NCBI GenBank assembly: GCA_965220955.1
Contig: CBDCRK010000017.1
Coordinates: 1-64,000 of the forward strand
Source: CBDCRK01 sp965220955
GTDB lineage: Bacteria; Desulfobacterota; Binatia; Bin18; CBDCRK01
Direction of reading: 5' to 3'
DNA length: 64,000 nucleotides
The translations under genes were made by a program, and so were the position numbers. Below the pieces are notes generated by a model. The model did no database searches, was not told the origin of the DNA, and saw only the letters and a program-made list of their open reading frames with translations. This document shows positions 6,835-15,641 of this stretch, piece by piece; the stretch's first letter is position 1; each line of letters starts with the position of its first letter.

Positions 6835-8910
6835 ATGAAACGAGTAGGAGTAGATATTGGCGGCACGTTCACTGACTTGATTTATGTAGATGAGGAAAGG
6901 GGTGAGGTGTTGGTGCACAAGCTGCCCAGCACCCCGGCTGACCCGGCGCTGGCCACTCTGCAGGGCCTTGAGGAGGTGTGTGAGCGGGCTGAGGTGGTCC
7001 CCTCTCTTATTGATCAGCTTTTTCATGGCACCACCGTTGCCACCAATATTGTGCTTGAGCATAGCGGTGCCCAGGTGGGGATGCTAACCACCAGAGGATA
7101 TCGGGATATCTTACATATTGCCCGTCACAAACGCCCATTTTCCTTCAGCCTTTATCAGGATGTGCCCTGGCAGAAACATCCGCTTGTACGCCGCCGCTAC
7201 CGACTGGCGGTGTCCGAAAGAGTTGTGGCGCCAAATGGTGAGGTAGTGGTTCCCTTAAACGAAGAAGAGGTCCGCCAGGCGGTGCGCAGGTTGAAGGCCG
7301 AGGGAGTGGAGGCCATTGCTGTCTGCTTTCTCTTCTCGTTTCTTAATCCCGCCCATGAGAGGCGGGCCAAAGAGATTGTCCAAGAAGAATATCCAGAGTG
7401 CTTCCTCTCGGTTCGGCATGAGGTCCTTCCCCAGTACCGGGAGTATGAGGGGTTCAGTACTGTTTGCCTTAATGCCTATGTGGGACCGAAAGTGAGTCGA
7501 TATGTAGAAAACCTGGAGCAGGTTATCACTGACAAGGGAGTAAGGGGCGGGCTACACCTCATGACCTCAGTGGGAGGGGTAGCCTCGGCTGAGGGTGCGG
7601 CCCGGCGTCCGGTTAACCTGGTTATGTCCGGGCCTGTAGCTGGCCTGCTGGGTGGTATCTGGACAGGCAAAAACTCCGGCTATCCCAGTGTGATCACGCT
7701 TGACGTTGGCGGCACCTCTGCCGACATTGGTGTGGCTCCGGCTGGCCAGGTGCGCATGAAGCATCTGCTGGATACCAGAGTGGGGGGATATCATGCGATG
7801 ATTCCTATGGCGGAGATAGACTCCATTGGTACGGGTGGAGGAAGCCTGGCCTATATTGATGCTGGCGGCATGTTTCGCGTGGGGCCAAAGAGTGCAGGTG
7901 CTGACCCAGGGCCCGCCTGCTATGGCAAGGGCGGGACTCACCCTACGGCCACAGACGCTTTGCTTGTCTTGGGTCGGCTGCGGCCAGAGGGTTTTCTCGG
8001 CGGTAGCATGCGGGTGCAGCCAGATTTGGCTGAGGAAGCCATTCTCCGGGAGCTCTGCCAACCCCTGGGAATGAATGTTGAGCAGGCCGCTTTGGGGGTT
8101 GCGCGCATTCTCACCCATAGCATGATTGAGGGTATTGAGATCAACAGCGTACGTAAGGGATACGATCCGCGTGACTTTGCCCTGGTGGCTGCCGGTGGGG
8201 CGGGGCCGCTGTTTGCCTGTGACATAGCCCGGGAGCTTGGTATTCCTATGGTTTTAGTGCCGCGCTATCCGGGGATTACGTCAGCTCTAGGGCTGCTGGC
8301 CACGGACATTGTCTACGAGTTTGTTGCCACTGAGATGCAGCTCTTCTCTGAGCTTGATCGGGGAAAACTTGCTGTTGACTTTGCTGAACTGGAACACCAG
8401 GCAGCCGCCCGTTTGCAAGAGGATGGCCTTGATGCCCCAAGGACAATTATCCGCCGGATTGCCGACTGCCGCTATGTGGGACAGGGATATGAGCTAAGAG
8501 TAGAGATTCCCTCTGGGTCTATTGATGAGGGTTGGCAGGAGAGGGCAGTCGAGGCTTTTCACCAAGCGCATGAGCGCGAGTATGTGCGTCGCTTTCCCCA
8601 GAGTGACATCCAGATAGTGAATATCCGCGTACAGGGGATCGGGTTGATTCCACAACTACGCTTCAAAGAAGTTACCCTGGGAGACAGCTCTCCTCAGGAG
8701 GCGCACAAATTTACCCGTGAAGTGACCTTTGGCGTTGATGAGGTTGCAAAGAAAATTCCCACAACCTTCTATGACCGGGAAATGCTCAAGGTGGGAAACG
8801 TGATCACCGGCCCGGCTATCATAGAGCAGTTTGACAGTACGGTGGTGGTGAATCCTGGCTTGTCGGCGGTGGTAGATAAGTATGGGACACTCATGATTGA
8901 GTGCCGATAG
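6835..8910 (+). CDS. hyuA: Hydantoinase/5-oxoprolinase A subunit
   Basis: The 691-residue protein begins with GVDIGGTFTDL, the N-terminal phosphate-binding signature of the Hydant_A_N domain. It continues with FHGTTVATN, LDVGGTSADIG and GADPGPACYG, as in HyuA and the A half of 5-oxoprolinase. The family couples ATP hydrolysis to opening of cyclic amides such as hydantoins, N-methylhydantoin or 5-oxoproline, and acts with HyuB. The hyuB gene follows 33 bp downstream with a strong ribosome-binding site. Annotated specificities within the family are unreliable; acetophenone carboxylase and acetone carboxylase subunits share the fold. Nearby amidase and sarcosine-oxidase-like genes favour a ureide substrate. 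Confidence 0.9.
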   Translation: MKRVGVDIGGTFTDLIYVDEERGEVLVHKLPSTPADPALATLQGLEEVCERAEVVPSLIDQLFHGTTVATNIVLEHSGAQVGMLTTRGYRDILHIARHKRPFSFSLYQDVPWQKHPLVRRRYRLAVSERVVAPNGEVVVPLNEEEVRQAVRRLKAEGVEAIAVCFLFSFLNPAHERRAKEIVQEEYPECFLSVRHEVLPQYREYEGFSTVCLNAYVGPKVSRYVENLEQVITDKGVRGGLHLMTSVGGVASAEGAARRPVNLVMSGPVAGLLGGIWTGKNSGYPSVITLDVGGTSADIGVAPAGQVRMKHLLDTRVGGYHAMIPMAEIDSIGTGGGSLAYIDAGGMFRVGPKSAGADPGPACYGKGGTHPTATDALLVLGRLRPEGFLGGSMRVQPDLAEEAILRELCQPLGMNVEQAALGVARILTHSMIEGIEINSVRKGYDPRDFALVAAGGAGPLFACDIARELGIPMVLVPRYPGITSALGLLATDIVYEFVATEMQLFSELDRGKLAVDFAELEHQAAARLQEDGLDAPRTIIRRIADCRYVGQGYELRVEIPSGSIDEGWQERAVEAFHQAHEREYVRRFPQSDIQIVNIRVQGIGLIPQLRFKEVTLGDSSPQEAHKFTREVTFGVDEVAKKIPTTFYDREMLKVGNVITGPAIIEQFDSTVVVNPGLSAVVDKYGTLMIECR

Positions 8911-8943
8911 GAGGATCGCAGTCCTACATAAGGAGGCCCAGCC

Positions 8944-10740
8944 ATGGCACTGATGCAAGAGATCGAAGAAGCAAAAGCAACAGGGGAGGCAAAGCCTTCT
9001 CTTGATCCCATTACCCTCAGGGTCTTAGGCGGCGCGTTTACCGCGGTTGCTAAGGAGATGGCGCATGTTCTCTATCGTATGTCCTACTCCAGCATTATTC
9101 GTGAATCCGAGGACCTGGGTGCTGGTCTCTACGATGCTGAGGGTAACGAGATCTGCGAGAGCGATACTTCTCCCATGCATGTGGGTTCGCTTCCAGCCTA
9201 TATTCGGGGGTTTCTCCAGCGGCTTAAAGGCAAGATCCATGACGGTGACGTGATCCTTCACAATCATCCCTTCCACGGTTCTAGCCACACGCCCGACCTG
9301 GGTATAGCGGTCCCGGTATTCTGGCAAGGCGAATTAATCGGTTTTGCTGCGGTTACCGCCCACCTCCTTGATATGGGCGGGGCAGCCCCTGGGATTAATG
9401 TTGACGTGGTGGATGTCTGGGCCGAGGCCAAGCTGTTTAATGCCATCAAACTCTATGATGCTGGGGTGAAGAACGAAGACCTGTGGAGTTTTTTCCTTGA
9501 CAATGTGCGTACTCCAGAGATGAATACTGGCGACATTGAGTCCATGATTGCTGCCTGCCAGCTGGGCCGTGAGCGCTTTTTGCGCTTGGTGGAAAAGTAT
9601 GGGGTGGAAACCGTGCTGCATGCGGCCCATGAGTTAATGGACTATTCCGAGCGGATGTTGCGTAAGGAGATCGAACGGATTCCAGACGGGGAGTATGTGG
9701 CCCCGGTCCAATATCTTGACGATGACGGCCGCAATCGCAATAAACCCCTGCCGGTATGTGTGAAGGTCAAGGTGGAAGGCAGTGACATAACCATTGACCT
9801 CACTGGTTCCAGTCCCGAGGTGCCCACTGGCTACAATGTGCCGTTTGAGGGCAGCACGCTGGTTGCCTCCTATGTCATAGTGCGGAGCATCCTGCTGGAC
9901 GAAGCAACCTACCCAGACCCAGTGCCGCAGAACGAAGGAATTTTCCGGCCCATTAAGGTCATTGCCCCAGAAGGAACCATCTTTAATCCCCGTTTCCCCC
10001 GTGCCTGCTTTAGCCGCTTTAATCAGGTGCAGTACCTGGCCGATGGCATCAACCTGGCTCTTGCTCAGGCGGTGCCTGACAGGGTGTGCGCGGGCAATGC
10101 CGCCCATGTGCATTTCCTGAGCTATAGCGGGTTTATCGAAAAGAAGGGCCAGTATTGGGTCTATCTGGAGGTCAATGAAGGAAACTGGGGAGGCAGAAAC
10201 GGTAAGGACGGGCTCGATTCTATTGCTTGTTTGATCGAGAATACGCGGAACAATCCAGTAGAAGAGTTAGACCTGCGTTTCCCTCTGCGCAATGAACGAT
10301 ACGAACTTAGAGAGGAACCGCCGGCTCCCGGCCAGTGGCGGGGTGGGATTGGTATTGTACGGGAAAATCGTTTTCTTGTGCCCGGCTATCTCTCCTCGGA
10401 AGCCGAGCGTCATTTCGATCCGCCCAAAGGAATCTTTGCTGGTGGAGAGGGGTGTCGAGCCTCTATGATCAAAAACCCAGGAGTAGAGGGAGAAGAACGG
10501 CTCCATAGTAAGGTAACGGGCTATCCCGTAGAAGAGGGGGAATTAATCCAGATCAAGACAGCCAACAGCGGTGCCTACGGTGACCCCTTTGTCCGAGAGC
10601 CCGAGCTAGTTCTTGATGATGTCCTGGATGATTTCATTACGGTAGAGATGGCAGAGAGAGACTATGGGGTGGTTATTGATCCCCAGACTATGCGAGTAGA
10701 TATTGAAGCCACTCGCCGCCGGCGAGTGAATAGGGGGTAA
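8944..10740 (+). CDS. hyuB: Hydantoinase/5-oxoprolinase B subunit
   Basis: A 598-residue HyuB protein, partner of the preceding hyuA. Typical segments include ILHNHPFHGSSHTPDLG near the N-terminus, the DLTGSSPEVPTGYNVP region and the GGRNGKDG motif. An AAGGAGG site 7 bp before the ATG at 8944 fixes the start. HyuA and HyuB together form the ATP-dependent cyclic amide hydrolase. A GC-rich hairpin at 10760-10789 follows the stop and could end the transcript. A second HyuAB pair at 59.3-63.3 kb is clearly divergent in sequence, so the two probably have different substrates. Confidence 0.9.
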   Translation: MALMQEIEEAKATGEAKPSLDPITLRVLGGAFTAVAKEMAHVLYRMSYSSIIRESEDLGAGLYDAEGNEICESDTSPMHVGSLPAYIRGFLQRLKGKIHDGDVILHNHPFHGSSHTPDLGIAVPVFWQGELIGFAAVTAHLLDMGGAAPGINVDVVDVWAEAKLFNAIKLYDAGVKNEDLWSFFLDNVRTPEMNTGDIESMIAACQLGRERFLRLVEKYGVETVLHAAHELMDYSERMLRKEIERIPDGEYVAPVQYLDDDGRNRNKPLPVCVKVKVEGSDITIDLTGSSPEVPTGYNVPFEGSTLVASYVIVRSILLDEATYPDPVPQNEGIFRPIKVIAPEGTIFNPRFPRACFSRFNQVQYLADGINLALAQAVPDRVCAGNAAHVHFLSYSGFIEKKGQYWVYLEVNEGNWGGRNGKDGLDSIACLIENTRNNPVEELDLRFPLRNERYELREEPPAPGQWRGGIGIVRENRFLVPGYLSSEAERHFDPPKGIFAGGEGCRASMIKNPGVEGEERLHSKVTGYPVEEGELIQIKTANSGAYGDPFVREPELVLDDVLDDFITVEMAERDYGVVIDPQTMRVDIEATRRRRVNRG

Positions 10741-10759
10741 AGTAGTATCCTCACCCCAG

Positions 10760-10789
10760 CCTCCTCCCGCTGCCTTGCAGGAGAGGAGG
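10760..10789. terminator. GC-rich hairpin after hyuB
   Basis: CCTCCTCCC and GGAGAGGAGG arms flank a ~11-nt loop directly downstream of the hyuB stop. The downstream sequence has only a short T-tract about 20 bp later, so termination is plausible but not certain. The composition also resembles the REP-like hairpins found elsewhere in the window. Confidence 0.35.
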
Positions 10790-10866
10790 TAGTCGATAGT
10801 CAAGATTTTTAATTCCCTCGCCCTTCAATGATTCCAAAGTCAGAACCTTAGTCCTGGAGGTCATCT

Positions 10867-11150
10867 GTGGCGCGAGTAGCTGGGAAAGTAACACATCCTA
10901 CATAGTTTCTCGCAAGGACTACTGTGGGGGAAGTCCAATCATTAAAGGAACAAAATTTCCCGTACGTTCTGTAGTCAATTATATTTTACGGCAAGGACTC
11001 TTACCTGAGGAACTAGTGAAAGAATTTTCTCACCTCACACTGGCTCAGGTTTATGAGGCGCTGTCGTATTATTATGACCACACAGACGAGATAGAGCAAG
11101 AATTGAGAGAGAACAGTGAAGAAGAGTTGAGACCAGAGAAAGCCAACTGA
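10867..11150 (+). pseudogene. DUF433 antitoxin-like gene with a one-base frameshift
   Basis: From 10899 to 11150 the frame encodes a clear DUF433 protein (YIVSRKDYCGGSPIIKGTKF, then the HLTLAQVYEAL helix), but that frame has no start codon. A GGAGG site followed 6 bp later by GTG at 10867 opens another frame encoding VARVAGKVTHP, which ends at a TAG at 10903. Joining the two frames near 10898 restores the family's usual N-terminal pattern HPYIV, so one base is missing around CATCCTACATAG. This could be a real mutation or an assembly error. The stop overlaps the ATG of the PIN-like gene (TGATG). DUF433 proteins are typical antitoxin partners of DUF5615. Confidence 0.7.
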
Positions 11151-11422
11151 TGGCTCGGCTCGCTCTCTTTCTCGACGAAGATGTTCGGGTTGTGCTTGCA
11201 GAAATCCTACGGCAGCGGGGGTATGATGTTGTTCATGTGTTGGAGGTAGATCGTGGAGGTCAAGATGATCCAGAACAACTGGCCTACGCAGTTAGCTATG
11301 GGCGGGCCATGCTAACCCATAACATCCGTCATTATCTGCTTCTTGTCGAGGGACAAAGATCAACGTTTTCGGGCCATGTGCTATTGGAACCCCGAGCTGC
11401 GCCTGATCGCTATCCTGCTTGA
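11150..11422 (+). CDS. DUF5615 PIN-like protein, probable toxin
   Basis: A 90-residue protein whose N-terminus LALFLDEDVRVVLAEIL and middle DDPEQLAYAV ... MLTHNIRHY match the DUF5615 PIN-like family, small VapC-related RNase candidates. The acidic residues of LDEDV and the DDPEQ segment correspond to metal-binding positions. The ATG overlaps the DUF433 stop, so the two form a coupled pair. It is shorter than most family members (~110-120 residues). Another frame after about 11380 could supply a more usual C-terminus (ELRLIAILLE), so the 3' end may also be shifted. The last 13 bp overlap the convergent gene on the other strand. Confidence 0.72.
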   Translation: MARLALFLDEDVRVVLAEILRQRGYDVVHVLEVDRGGQDDPEQLAYAVSYGRAMLTHNIRHYLLLVEGQRSTFSGHVLLEPRAAPDRYPA

Positions 11423-11673
11423 GGACCAAGAGCCCGTACGTATATAGCAATGTCCTCTTCGATAAGCAGATCATCCAATTCTGGGTTGACCAGATCCAGG
11501 ACTTCGAAGTCGTCGTCAGTGGGAACATGGGCGTCAATGATTGCTCCACGCTGAGTCGGGTGAGTACAGACCTCGAATGAGGCATTGGGGAATTTCGCTC
11601 TGATCTTGGCACACGTTTTCTCTACCAAACCACAGACGTATTCATCCTGCGTATTGAGCATACCAGTTTTCAT
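11410..11673 (-). CDS. Small acidic protein of unknown function coupled to a HEPN gene
   Basis: An 87-residue acidic protein that I do not recognise by family name. Its features are a run VCGLVEKTCAKIRAKFP, a strand-like AIIDAHVPTDDDFEVLDLV and an acidic end LDDLLIEEDIAIYV. The ATG overlaps the stop of the upstream HEPN gene (ATGA, 4 bp), so it is translated with it. HEPN genes usually pair with a nucleotidyltransferase (MNT) antitoxin; no G-S-x10-D-x-D motif is present here. It may be a different antitoxin type or a reduced domain. Convergent overlap with the DUF5615 gene packs two toxin-antitoxin-like pairs end to end. Confidence 0.6.
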   Translation of the reverse strand: MKTGMLNTQDEYVCGLVEKTCAKIRAKFPNASFEVCTHPTQRGAIIDAHVPTDDDFEVLDLVNPELDDLLIEEDIAIYVRALGPQAG

Positions 11674-12059
11674 GAGACTTTCTCCTGCGTTACCTGCACG
11701 AATTCTTGGGCTTGTCTCAGAACTCGGCCCGCTACCCGTTCACTGACCGAAGACAAGGTGTAGTCGGCTTTCTCTCTCACCTCTAGGGTATCCCGCAAGA
11801 CTCGACGTAAAATAATCGGATACAACTTACGGCGGTTGATCAGTAGCCCGTTGAACTGGCTCTGAACGAACTCGTGACTCCATTCTCCTTTAGGGTTTGT
11901 TGGTCGTATGCCAGCAGAGAGGAGCGCAGCGATAGCTGCCTGGAAACAGGCATAGTAGGCGCGGTTCGCACAGGAGTTGTACCGGGCGGCAGCGAAATCA
12001 GCCTTTGCCGAGGTCAGACTTTCTGTAGCCTTGACCATATATGTCTGGGCTTCCTCCAA
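11670..12059 (-). CDS. HEPN domain protein
   Basis: A 129-residue all-helical protein with the HEPN pattern: a first helix with TESLTSAKADFAAARYNSCA, the NRAYYACFQAA helix, and later REKADYTLSS. This is the UPF0332-like branch in which the SRAYYA-type helix and the R-x-KADY segment are conserved. The R-x4-6-H RNase motif of other HEPN toxins is not obvious, so catalytic activity is uncertain. The frame starts with TTG at 12059 preceded by AGGA; no better start is visible. It is coupled to the downstream 87-residue acidic protein, suggesting a toxin-antitoxin or small regulatory pair. Confidence 0.75.
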   Translation of the reverse strand: MEEAQTYMVKATESLTSAKADFAAARYNSCANRAYYACFQAAIAALLSAGIRPTNPKGEWSHEFVQSQFNGLLINRRKLYPIILRRVLRDTLEVREKADYTLSSVSERVAGRVLRQAQEFVQVTQEKVS

Positions 12060-12325
12060 CGGAATTCCTACGATTTCCTCAAGAGTTTAAACCATGCTTT
12101 TCCCCGTGCCTTAGCGAAGTCAACCACAAAAGAATTATAAAGGGATCGAGTATGCCGGTCAAATTTGAGGCGGGGGTTTTCTACATTGACAGCAAGCGCA
12201 ATATCGGTATAGGCTCCCCTGCAGGAATAAGAACACCGGTCCAGCAATCCTTGGGCTTGATGCTTGGAGTAAGGGGGGCCTTAGCCTCTTCCACACTATT
12301 TCAGAGATAAGGGAGGGCAATCCCA

Positions 12326-13207
12326 ATGGCCAAAAAGGATATCAAGGTAGCTTATGGTATTGACGTGGACGCCGTGGGGGGGTGGCTTGGCTCTTATGGG
12401 GGGGAGGACTCGCCGGACGATATTTCGCGTGGTCTCTTTGCCGGCGAGGTCGGAGTCCCACGTCTATTGAAACTCTTCAACACCTATAACCTCAAAACTA
12501 GCTGGTTCATTCCCGGACATTCTATTGAAACCTTTCCTGACCAAACCCGTATGATTGGAGAGGCTGAACACGAAATCGGCGCCCACGGCTACTCTCACGA
12601 AAACCCCATTGCCATGACCCCACAGCAGGAAGAGGACGTTCTGGTTAAGACCATTGAGCTGGTTGAGCAGTTTTCCGGTAGTCGCCCGGTTGGTTATGTG
12701 GCTCCCTGGTGGGAGTTTTCCAATATTACCAACGAGCTGCTGTTGAAATATGGCTTCAAGTATGACCACAGCCTCATGCATAACGACTTCCATCCCTACT
12801 ATGTCCGAGTGGGTGATAAATGGACAAAGATTGACTACTCCAAACCCGCGGCAGATTGGATGAAACCGCTGGCCCGCGGTCAGGAGACCGACCTCATTGA
12901 GATCCCGGCAAACTGGTATCTTGATGATCTCCCACCCATGATGTTTATCAAGAAGTCACCCAACAGCCATGGCTTTGTTAACCCCCGGGAGGTTGAGCAG
13001 CTGTGGCGTGATCAATTCGACTGGGTCTATCGTGAATACGACTATGCGGTGTTCACAATGACCATCCACCCGGATGTCAGTGGCCGGCCGCAGGTGCTGC
13101 TCATGCATGAGCGGCTGATCGAATATATTAGTAGACACCAAGGGGTGAGCTGGGCAACCTTTGGGGAAATTGCCGACGATTTTGCCAGTCGTCACCCTAG
13201 GGAGTAG
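12326..13207 (+). CDS. Polysaccharide deacetylase (NodB-fold) family protein
   Basis: A 293-residue protein with the NodB fold: YGIDVDAVGGW as motif 1 (Asp pair), IGAHGYSHENP as the metal His motif and YVAPWWEFS as motif 3. The family deacetylates N-acetylated sugars, but related members (PuuE type) act on ureides such as allantoin without metal. No signal peptide is present, and the gene stands between hyuAB and dihydropyrimidinase genes, so a cytoplasmic ureide-related role is more likely than cell-wall modification. The ATG at 12326 has GGGAGG 8-9 bp upstream. Substrate is inferred from context only. Confidence 0.85.
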   Translation: MAKKDIKVAYGIDVDAVGGWLGSYGGEDSPDDISRGLFAGEVGVPRLLKLFNTYNLKTSWFIPGHSIETFPDQTRMIGEAEHEIGAHGYSHENPIAMTPQQEEDVLVKTIELVEQFSGSRPVGYVAPWWEFSNITNELLLKYGFKYDHSLMHNDFHPYYVRVGDKWTKIDYSKPAADWMKPLARGQETDLIEIPANWYLDDLPPMMFIKKSPNSHGFVNPREVEQLWRDQFDWVYREYDYAVFTMTIHPDVSGRPQVLLMHERLIEYISRHQGVSWATFGEIADDFASRHPRE

Positions 13208-13337
13208 GGGCAACTCCCTGTGGCATGGGTTACAGCTTAAGGGTAAATGATAGCTTTTAGCTTCTGCCTTGGGCCTCTGAGTTCCTACGGGGGAAGGTTA
13301 AGATGGGGGGTATATACGGTTACAGCTCTACCGCGCG

Positions 13338-13376
13338 CCCCCTCACCCTGTCCCTCTCCCGCCAGGGGAGAGGGGA
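13338..13376. repeat. REP-like hairpin (CCCTCACCCT type)
   Basis: CCCTCACCCTGTCCCTCTCCC is followed by a GGGGAGAGGGG arm with a short GCCA loop. Related hairpins occur at 18166-18225 and inside the secretin linker (41.3, 42.15 and 42.6 kb). It lies in the 237-bp gap upstream of the dihydropyrimidinase gene; nothing else is recognisable in that gap. Confidence 0.7.
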
Positions 13377-13444
13377 TCTATATTCGCAGAGCAGGTTTAT
13401 ATTCTGTATGACAAAGCGCAAATTGGCATAAGGAGGGGTAAGCC

Positions 13445-14863
13445 ATGCCGCATGATATTGTCCTGAAAAATGGTCTTGTAGTAACGCCTACGGGTGTCAT
13501 CCGGGGGGGAGTGGCGGTGGTTGGCGAACAGATTGTGACCATAGGAGCAGACGCCACCTTGGGAGCAGGCAAACAAGAGATTGACCTGGGCGGCAAGATT
13601 GTCTTTCCTGGATGCTTTGATCCCCATGTCCACTTTGGCATTAGTGACAAGATTGGCGATGAGGCCATGGTGGAGGATTTCCTGCATGATACCAAAGACT
13701 GTCTCATAGGTGGGGTGACAACCATTGCCACTACAACTCTTATTGGCCGGGACCCTCTAGTGGAGCTGTTCGACCGGGCACTGCGTTGCGGTACCGGGCA
13801 TTCCTGGTGTGACTTTAAGCTCACCTGTGTAGTTAATACCCTGGACCAGATTGAGGCTATACCGGCCGTGGCTAAAAAAGGTGGAATGTCATACAAATTC
13901 TTTACCGGCTATGCGGGGGAGCAGGCGGCTGGCTTTGGCATGAATCCCGAGGGGATCACCCCAGCCGTTTTTCATGCCGCCTGCGAGACCTTTGCCAAGT
14001 GTGGGCCTCCCACGTTCCCCAAGATCCATGCCGAGGATCCCTATGTGCGCGGGATTTTGGTGGATCGAATTCGCCAGATGGGCAGATCGGACTCCCTGGT
14101 GGCCTGGGCCGAGACCAGCCCCGAGTGGGCCGAGAGCCTCCAAGTGTATACCTATGGTCTCATTGCCAACCAATTGGGTGTTCCCCTCTACCCGGTGCAC
14201 ATTAGTGCCGCTTATACTGTAGAGACCGTGAAAGACCTCCAGGCCCAGGGTTTCCCTATTGTGGGTGAAACGGTCTCCTGCTTTCTTGCCACCACGGCCC
14301 CGGAGATGGATGCCAAAGGGATGGGGTCAAAGGCCAAGATCCAGCCGCCTATCCGTTTTGACAAGGACCGCGAGAGATTGTGGCGAGGGATCAAAGAGGG
14401 AACTATCACTGTGGTAGGAACCGATAGCCTCACTTACTCCAGCCAGTTTAAAGAAAGTGTGGGCTTTTGGGATTGCCGGGTGGGCATTAACCTTCAGGTG
14501 GCCGATACCCTTACCCTCCTTTTTGATGAAGGAATCAACAAGAGACGGGTTGACCTAGTAACCCTGGCCAAGGTTCTCTCTGAGAATGTGGCCAGGGTCT
14601 ACGGCATTTATCCCAGAAAGGGAGCGATTGCCATAGGCAGCGATGCCGACCTGGTGGTCATTGATCCGGATAAAGAGGGAACCCTGGGAAAGCACCGCTA
14701 CCGGAGCCGAGCCGATTACTCCCTGTGGGAAGGGAGGAAGGTTAAAGGGATGCCAGTTATGACTTTCTTACGGGGGAACCTGGCCATGCAGGACGGAGAG
14801 ATCGTCATGGATAAGTCTATGGGCCGGCATATAGAACAGGTGGTGAAACCCCGCGGCCTATAA
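13445..14863 (+). CDS. Dihydropyrimidinase / D-hydantoinase family amidohydrolase
   Basis: A 472-residue cyclic amidohydrolase. The metal-binding residues are all visible: DPHVHFG, the lysine to be carboxylated in MSYKFFTGY, a His in KIHAED, a His in YPVHISAA and the Asp of VGTDSLTY. These enzymes open dihydropyrimidines or 5-substituted hydantoins to N-carbamoyl amino acids in the cytoplasm. AAGGAGG lies 8 bp before the ATG. The isochorismatase-fold amidase gene follows 28 bp downstream with its own strong site, so ring opening and N-carbamoyl cleavage are probably encoded in one operon. Allantoinase is an alternative; the flanking genes do not decide. Confidence 0.9.
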   Translation: MPHDIVLKNGLVVTPTGVIRGGVAVVGEQIVTIGADATLGAGKQEIDLGGKIVFPGCFDPHVHFGISDKIGDEAMVEDFLHDTKDCLIGGVTTIATTTLIGRDPLVELFDRALRCGTGHSWCDFKLTCVVNTLDQIEAIPAVAKKGGMSYKFFTGYAGEQAAGFGMNPEGITPAVFHAACETFAKCGPPTFPKIHAEDPYVRGILVDRIRQMGRSDSLVAWAETSPEWAESLQVYTYGLIANQLGVPLYPVHISAAYTVETVKDLQAQGFPIVGETVSCFLATTAPEMDAKGMGSKAKIQPPIRFDKDRERLWRGIKEGTITVVGTDSLTYSSQFKESVGFWDCRVGINLQVADTLTLLFDEGINKRRVDLVTLAKVLSENVARVYGIYPRKGAIAIGSDADLVVIDPDKEGTLGKHRYRSRADYSLWEGRKVKGMPVMTFLRGNLAMQDGEIVMDKSMGRHIEQVVKPRGL

Positions 14864-14891
14864 AGGCAGAAAAAAAGAAAGGAGAGAGACT

Positions 14892-15527
14892 ATGGCGCGA
14901 GAGGACACAAAGGCGATCTATGAGCGGGCCGGCTTGGCCCATCGTATGGGGTTTGGTAAGCGTCCGGCCTTGGTGGCAGTAGATATGCAGATTGGCTTTA
15001 CCGCCCCAGAAAAATCCCCGCTGGCAGGAAACCTTGATAGTCAGGTAGCTACCATCAACAAGCTTATTGCTGTGGCTCGCCCTAAAGGGGTGCCCATTAT
15101 CTTTACTGCGGTAGGTTATGAGCCTATCAATCAGGCTGATGGCGGGCTATGGGTAGAAAAAGTGCCTACTCTCCGTCATCTCAAATTAGGCAGCGAGCTG
15201 GTAGAACTCGATCCCCGCCTGGATCACAGGCCTGAAGACATGGTTATTATCAAGCAATATGCCTCGGCTTTCTTTGGTACCCACCTAACTCCAACCCTGA
15301 CCGCGCGGGGTATCGATACCGTGATTGTCACTGGGTGCACAACCAGCGGCTGTGTCCGGGCTAGCGCTATTGACGCCATCTCGTATGGATTTCGGCCGAT
15401 CCTCCCCATTGAGGGGGTAGGGGACCGGGCCCAGGAGCCTCATGAGGCCAATCTCTTTGACATTAGCAGCAAGTATGGGGACGTGGTGCCTGTAGAAGAG
15501 GTGCTGGATTACCTTAAGGAGCTTTAA
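14892..15527 (+). CDS. Isochorismatase-fold amidohydrolase, N-carbamoylsarcosine amidase-like
   Basis: A 211-residue cysteine hydrolase of the isochorismatase fold. The catalytic triad is visible as Asp31 (VAVDMQIGF), Lys in VIIKQYASAF and Cys in VTGCTTSGCVRAS. The GCTTSGCVRA pattern and the AFFGT segment are those of N-carbamoylsarcosine amidase and related ureidohydrolases, which release CO2 and ammonia from N-carbamoyl amino acids. AAAGGAGAG precedes the ATG. Directly downstream of dihydropyrimidinase, it would complete hydrolysis of the opened ring. Nicotinamidase or biuret hydrolase activity cannot be excluded. Confidence 0.85.
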   Translation: MAREDTKAIYERAGLAHRMGFGKRPALVAVDMQIGFTAPEKSPLAGNLDSQVATINKLIAVARPKGVPIIFTAVGYEPINQADGGLWVEKVPTLRHLKLGSELVELDPRLDHRPEDMVIIKQYASAFFGTHLTPTLTARGIDTVIVTGCTTSGCVRASAIDAISYGFRPILPIEGVGDRAQEPHEANLFDISSKYGDVVPVEEVLDYLKEL

Positions 15528-15559
15528 TAAAATGGCAGCTGGCAGCCAATCTCCTCCTG

Positions 15560-15619
15560 GTAGGGGGCAACCCCTTGTGGTTGCCTTGGAGGCGGGCAGG
15601 CACGGGGGCCTGCCCCTAC
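15560..15619. repeat. Dispersed inverted-repeat element (GTAGGGG...CCCCTAC)
   Basis: The element begins GTAGGGGGCA and ends TGCCCCTAC, with an inner hairpin GGCAACC/GGTTGCC. It lies between convergent genes (amidase and methyltransferase). The outer ends match the inner part of the MITE copies described below, where GTAGGGGCGA and TCGCCCCTAC face each other. Confidence 0.6.
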
Positions 15620-15641
15620 AGAATATCACAAAACCTGGGAA

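Noticed and set aside
12152..12310. 52-codon frame starting MPVKFEAGVFYIDSK
   Set aside because: Weak ribosome-binding site, no family resemblance, and it lies in a gap that shows no other coding signal; kept as a possibility only.
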